In this document: positions 59,030-64,000 of the stretch, piece after piece
Position numbering within the stretch: the stretch's first letter is position 1
How the letters are laid out: the number at the start of each line of letters is the position of its first letter
Source of the DNA: Haliclystus octoradiatus
Lineage: Eukaryota; Cnidaria; Staurozoa; Stauromedusae; Haliclystidae
Assembly (NCBI GenBank): GCA_916610825.1
Contig: OU744454.1
Coordinates: forward strand, 149,001-213,000
Direction: 5' to 3'
Length of the DNA stretch: 64,000 bases
Translations under genes and position numbers: made by a program
The notes under the pieces: model-generated
Seen by the model: the letters and a program-made list of their open reading frames with translations, nothing else
Database searches by the model: none
Told to the model about the DNA's origin: nothing

Positions 59030-60586
59030 ATGCCACCTAAAAAGAAAGGAGGAAAAGCCAAAAAGAAAGGTATAGTAGAAATTAAACATTTGAACAAAGA
59101 ATCAGATAATTGAATCCCCTGTTTAAGCGTTTTCATTTTATCCTCCAGCATAATCAGCGGTTGTTTTCAATCTTCAACTGAGGCGGCGTTCACACGAGAG
59201 CAAAAACCCCGGTTCCCAAAAAAGTATTTCAAAAGCCCATTTTCAAAGAGTTCAGATAGGCTGTCAGTTTACACAAATACTAGCTGGACTTGTCTATTTT
59301 GTCTGAAAAAACACTGTAGCTCCAGTATATCTTATTGGTTTTTAGTTGAAATTGGATATTTATTCTTCTTCAATTCTGTAGCTCCAGATCGATATGTTTT
59401 ATTTATTTAAATCATTCAAGATTACTTTATTATTCTGAATATATCTAAATACCACGTGAATTAACATTGCTTTTGAAACCATTACATACATTTTAAATTC
59501 ATGTTATTCGTGATTCTATCTTGTACAAAGACTAAAAACAGATTCATCGAAAAGTTTTGCTATTGAACTATAGGATTGTATATCCTAAAACAAGGCCAAG
59601 TGGTTGCCAATATATATATATGTATATAATTGATAGGCTGTAATCGCCGCGAAACGAAATTAGACCCGGGTTTTGGAAGGTCTGGTTTGCTCCGTGAGTT
59701 TGCATTAATCAAATTAATCTTTGGTGCAGCAATGATGAAAACAGAACATCTGATATTGAATATTTTCGTCATCTAATTACTGATACAGACAGTTGGGATA
59801 TTTAGGAGCAACTGGCACCACGGGGAAATGCGAGCGTCAGCAAATGTTGACCGAGATTGGCTCCCTGAAGGAACATTTAGAGTTGCGATGTGAGATAACA
59901 AGGAGAGCAAAAGCAACTGCCAACGAAATGAGATGCAAGGTTCAATTAGCCAACGATGACGTCATCAATGAGCAGCAAAATAAATCAGCCATTGTTTCAG
60001 GTAATGATGATTTTAATTATGCGCATAATTTATGATAATGAAAGATGCAGCAACAGTATTTATTTGTTTGATAGAACTGAAGCGCAGATACCACACAGAA
60101 ACTGCAGACCTGTCACTTCAGATTGATTTACTGTCTCAACAGGCAGCTCACCTGCAAATGAGGCTTGGTAAGGAACACAGATCTCCAACGTAATAAATCA
60201 TAGTTGCCATGGTGATTCTTTTGCTTTCAAATGTGTTTCCAGCTGATTCTCAAGAGACATTGTGTACAGAAAGGAGAACGAACCAGCGACAGATAAAGGA
60301 TAAGAATGATCAAATCACAGAATTGAAGATGAAAGTTAATCACTTAGAAGCTGCCTTTGAAAATATCATTGACGTAAGAAAGCCATAATTAATATCATAA
60401 CTTTAATTAATTGATAACAATATTTCAGTTCTGTGCTAAGTTATGTCGTCATTTCTGCTGTAGGTTTCATTTGACACCATGCAGGAACACTTACATAATG
60501 CGCAAGCCAACTGGAATATAGAGGCACTGTCTATTGAGAAGCAACATAAATCCCTTTTAACGCAATCTCCCAACCAGTCACTATGA
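59030..60586 (+). CDS. CCDC153: DRC12 / CCDC153, dynein regulatory complex coiled-coil subunit
   Basis: Five exons (59030-59069, 59806-60000, 60075-60167, 60243-60373, 60464-60586) join in frame to 193 residues, close to human CCDC153 (about 210). It begins MPPKKKGGKAKKK, the short Lys-rich start typical of this family. It is then almost wholly coiled coil: MLTEIGSLKEHLELRCEITR, ATANEMRCKVQLANDDVINE, LSLQIDLLSQQAAHLQMRL. The conserved end follows: MKVNHLEAAFENIID then VSFDTMQEHLHNAQANW, like the human [20 protein letters not shown] region. DRC12 sits in the axonemal nexin-dynein regulatory complex, with DRC9 encoded 35 kb away. The stop is 230 bp from the convergent WDFY gene's stop. Confidence 0.88.
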
Positions 60587-60816
60587 GATATGAGTGGATT
60601 ATGAGTTCTGCTGCATCTCAGTGCAGAAATATAATTATTCATTCATTCATTCTCTAGCATAGTATGTACAGTAGTTTATAGTTTCATTAATAATATATCA
60701 AAAAATATTTCGAAAATTACATGGAATGACGTTGACAGAAAATTAAATCAATTTCAATCATTATTAAACAATCAATCATAATTTGTTTTAAAAAGAGTTC
60801 TATAATTTCATAATCT

Positions 60817-62362
60817 TTAAGATTCCAAAGCAGATCTAACATCCCAAACCTAACAGATAAAAAAACAAGATTCGGTTAATCTTCACCTATAAACTAGCAA
60901 GAAAGCTTACTACCCAAAGATTTTGTATGTCAAGTTTTATCATACTGTATTGACAACAACAACAACATGATGCAAAGACTTGTTACCTCATTGAATTAAG
61001 CTAACCTGACGCATTGCTAAACCAGGTGTAAAAGTATGGGTCCTAAAAAAATGTTAGTATCTATCTAGGTTTTGCTATCACTAGCTAAAACATAGACCTT
61101 GTTTGCAACCACAGAATTTTATACAATTTAGTTCATGAACTTATGAATGAATGGGGAGTACTTCAGGTAGGTGGGTTAACTTTCTCATTTTCCTTGTAAA
61201 CAAAAAATACATAAAAAATAGACACAGGTGATTCACCTTCCATGTAAACAAGGCCAAAGCATTCTATATATAATTGCTTTCGCTATAATCACAGTGTCAG
61301 ACTGGGTTGGTTGATTCAAAGTTGATCCAAATAAAACATCTTCAAGCCGCAAAAATAACATTTGCAATGATAAAAACAGTTTCCATTGATTGGTTTTGAA
61401 ACATACCCCCCCCACAAATCTCATTTTTATATAGATGTATCAGTTAAGGTATAGTAGTCATTGTAGTGTTACCTTGACAACTCGATCAGTGCCGCATGTC
61501 AGCAATCTCAATTTCGATAGATCTAGCGACATATGCATCACCCTGTGTTTGGCTTCATGAAATGCAGCGAGTGATTCCGTGCTGAAAGAGGAAGTGAAAT
61601 ATAATTTAGATTATACTTTCGAGAATTGTAACCATAATTTTGTTAACTGGTTATATTTGCTGTCTTATGACATTGAACACCAACATACAAATTGCAAAGG
61701 GTGGTAATCGCAAACTAAAACTTACTCGTCAGTGTCGATACTTGCAAAACATTCTTCGCAGAGTCGTACAGGGTATTCAAACCCATAAAGAGGCAAACGA
61801 GAATTTTGAGGACTACATTTATCACAAACAGCTCTTCCGCACTTACGGCAATGATGCTGTCAAAGAAAACAAACAAACATTTTAATGCCGTTTTACTCCT
61901 CAATAATAATGTTCGCAACAATATGCACACAGTGTTGTGGTCTACCTGTCGAACACCAATGATTTTCTGATTCCACATGTGTTTGAAATTCCAAAAGAAA
62001 GGTTGAGTACATTTCTCACAAATGTCACTTTGAGACCAATTAGGTGTCTGCAAAACAGAAATCGATATAATAAGAGAGAGAGAGACATAACAGAATATAA
62101 TTCACTTATTACTTAAGTCAAAGAAATACCTCATGTCTCTTTGCGGCCATATCCCAAACAACAATTACTTCATCATCTCCAGATGAGAATAATTTACTTT
62201 TGTGAGCTGCGTAGCACAACCCCCTGACTTTATCCCGATGTCCTTGCAACTCTAAAGCCGTTCCCTGCTGCCCTCCAATATCCCAGATGACAATGGATTG
62301 ATCAAAACTACCAGAGAACAGCCATTTCGCATCCGGATCCCAAGTCAAGCATTGCACACTGC
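60817..62362 (-). CDS. WD40 and FYVE domain protein (WDFY1/WDFY2 type), C-terminal part
   Basis: The last five exons are present: 62130-62362, 61946-62047, 61726-61856, 61473-61581, 60817-60849. They encode about 200 residues and end [15 protein letters not shown]1/2 proteins bind PI3P on early endosomes through a FYVE finger inserted among WD40 blades. Visible are two WD blades ([23 protein letters not shown]) and the FYVE domain: [20 protein letters not shown], then [14 protein letters not shown], the canonical R(R)HHCR-type PI3P-binding motif, and VRLCEECF. A final blade follows ([20 protein letters not shown]). All joints keep frame; the last exon is only 33 bp. The 5' exons lie beyond the right edge, or upstream of the LINE fragment. 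WDFY1 and WDFY2 cannot be told apart here. Confidence 0.92.
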
Positions 62363-62654
62363 CTGCAACAACAACAACAGATAGTATTTACACAATAAGG
62401 TCTAATATGAAATTAATTAATTAAACAATTTAATGCAAACGCCATAAAGTCAGATATGCACAAGTTTTGTACGCAACTGAGGCCAACAAGCATGATACAC
62501 ATATCACGTATCACTTGAAGGATCATTAAATTTAAAATCAGCAGACAATCAGAACTTAGTTAGTAGCTGACTTCAACCATTCTATTATCAAATAATCAGT
62601 TTAAACATTTATTGTTTAAACAGTTAAACATATGATTACATATTCACTGTGGTC

Positions 62655-63660
62655 AAAACGTTATCTGGCTACCTTCAAAACACTCTTGCAGCAGAGCATT
62701 AGTAAATATTGCAGAGAATTGGCGAGCTTCCCCTGACAGAAAAGAAACTGTTGCCGTCTTAGCACTTGATTTAAGTAAATCATTTGACACGGTCCATCAT
62801 AATTTACTTTTTGCAAAGCTTGATGCTTATGGACTCTCAGGAAATGCCTTGCAACTGTTAACTTCTTATTAAACTGATAGATGTCAGCATGTTTGGATAA
62901 ATAATCAATTTTCAAACTGGTTAACAATTTCATCTGGTGTAGGCCTACCACAAGGCAGTATTCTTGGCCCTATTTTATTTAATATATTCTCTATGATCTT
63001 CAGCAATGTTTGACTAATAACACATCAGTTCGACAGTATGCAGACGATACTACCTTGTATGCCTCTAGCAAACATGGAGATATACTGACTTGGACAATTA
63101 ATAAAGATATCATCATGAGTCTAACACAATGGTTCATTCAGAACAATCTAACGCTATATACAACCAAAACCCAAGCTATGGTTCTAGGCAATGAATGTGT
63201 TACTATCAAGGTTAACAACGAAGCCATAACAGACCAACCACAGAACTAAAACTGCTTTGGAGTGAAAATTGATCATACACTTACATTCGGTGCTATGCTA
63301 ACGACATATGTAGGAAAGCGATGCAAAAAGCTGGTACTCTTGCAAAATGCAGAAACTTCTTCCCTTATCCTACCATGGTAAAAAATTTATATCACCACAT
63401 TTTAACTACTGTGATATACTACTTTGTGGAATTGAGGAAAAAGTATGTAAAAGGATAGATACCTGTTTCTGCAGATGCATACAAATCTCTGTTGGTCTAA
63501 AAAGAAGCACGTCAAAAGTAGCCTGCTTCCAGATAATTGGCCTGGAATTCTATCTCTCCGACAGAACTACTACTTTTCAGCCTTGAAACTTTGCTGGGAT
63601 GTCAAAAAGGGACGAACGCCAAACTACATCAAAGAACTTTTACAGTAGCAAAATCAAAAT
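62655..63660 (+). pseudogene. LINE (CR1/Jockey-like) reverse transcriptase fragment
   Basis: Broken plus-strand frames carry RT landmarks in order: ALDLSKSFDTVHHNLLFAKL (motif A), GLPQGSILGPILFNIF (motif B), and QYADDTTLYAS (catalytic YADD, near 63040). Thumb-region motifs follow (TKTQAMVLGNECVTIKVNN, CFGVKIDHTLTFGAM) and the C-terminal RTPNYIKELL. Several stops and shifts make it inactive. It lies upstream of, and antisense to, the WDFY exons. A further C-terminal trace may continue after 63800. Confidence 0.85.
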
Positions 63661-63691
63661 AAGAGCAAGGAAACAAGGAGATTATTACATA

Positions 63692-63794
63692 CAGTGAAAC
63701 CTGTATATAACAGCCAGCTACTAGAGGTAGATAAATTGACTACTATAGACAGGTGGCCGCTGTGTGGAGGTGGCCATTATAACAGGTTTGACTG
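63692..63794. mobile_element. 103-bp MITE with CAGTGAAACCTGTATATAAC ends
   Basis: The left end CAGTGAAACCTGTATATAAC and right end ATTATAACAGGTTTGACTG are inverted copies with mismatches. It is inserted at the end of the LINE fragment. The same family occurs at 19064. The TIR looks pogo/Tigger-like; TA stands at the left flank only. Confidence 0.6.
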
Positions 63795-64000
63795 CACCAT
63801 CTTACAGTTCACAACTTGGCAAACTTTCTATTAAGAGAATTGGTTCAATTATTTTTAACAATACTATTAAACTCTCACCTGATTTATTAAACTTATCCAG
63901 ATCAACTTCCTTAGAATACGTAGCGAACAATAATTTTTAATCTCACCTGTAGTATTTCTCAACTCCTTATAAAGCAAACATTTTATCCATTCTCTTATGC

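Overview
This is an AT-rich animal nuclear genome fragment. Its genes are split by many GT-AG introns and sit among dense, nested transposable elements. No bacterial features (operons, Shine-Dalgarno sites, CRISPR) are present. The gene set (CEP152, IQCG/DRC9, CCDC153/DRC12, PEX16, ZNHIT6, WDFY1/2-type, a ZP-domain protein), together with Penelope, BEL/Pao, hAT and tRNA-SINE elements, points to a non-vertebrate metazoan, probably marine. I cannot fix the phylum from sequence alone; a tunicate-like or other invertebrate deuterostome is only a guess.

Layout, left to right: (1) 0-8.4 kb, plus strand: a complete nine-exon S28 serine protease (PRSS16/prolylcarboxypeptidase type), then a complete four-exon flavodoxin-fold NAD(P)H:FMN reductase-like gene. 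(2) 9.7-20.3 kb, minus strand: CEP152, a centriole-duplication scaffold, with at least 17 exons recognised and the 3' end not resolved. A Penelope-like element with clear target-site duplications sits in its second intron. (3) 20.6-21.6 kb, minus strand: intronless PEX16, head to head with IQCG (plus strand, 21.7-24.4 kb, 11 exons). (4) 24.4-54.0 kb, minus strand: one gene, ZNHIT6/BCD1, stretched over about 29.5 kb. Its introns hold a 16-kb BEL/Pao retrotransposon split by a foreign 10-kb block that contains a decayed hAT transposase, a tRNA-SINE inside the integrase, and several non-autonomous DNA transposons with readable target-site duplications. (5) 54.9-56.6 kb, plus strand: a complete secreted IGFBP-like plus ZP-domain protein. 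(6) 56.7-58.6 kb: two (ATT)n tracts flanking a near-perfect 412-bp palindrome. (7) 59.0-60.6 kb, plus strand: complete DRC12/CCDC153. (8) 60.8-62.4 kb, minus strand: the last five exons of a WD40-FYVE gene (WDFY1/WDFY2 type), continuing past the right edge, with a LINE fragment upstream.

Three of the nine protein genes act in cilia or centrioles: CEP152, and DRC9 and DRC12 of the nexin-dynein regulatory complex. Neighbours are often arranged head to head (PEX16/IQCG, ZNHIT6/ZP) or tail to tail (IQCG/ZNHIT6, DRC12/WDFY). Two introns (S28 intron 7, CEP152 intron 5) use GC-AG splice sites by reading-frame logic. No clearly new molecular system is visible. The strongest leads are the candidate hammerhead ribozyme in the Penelope copy, the long palindrome embedded in the ATT satellite, the intronless PEX16, and the family of non-autonomous elements with exact TSDs.
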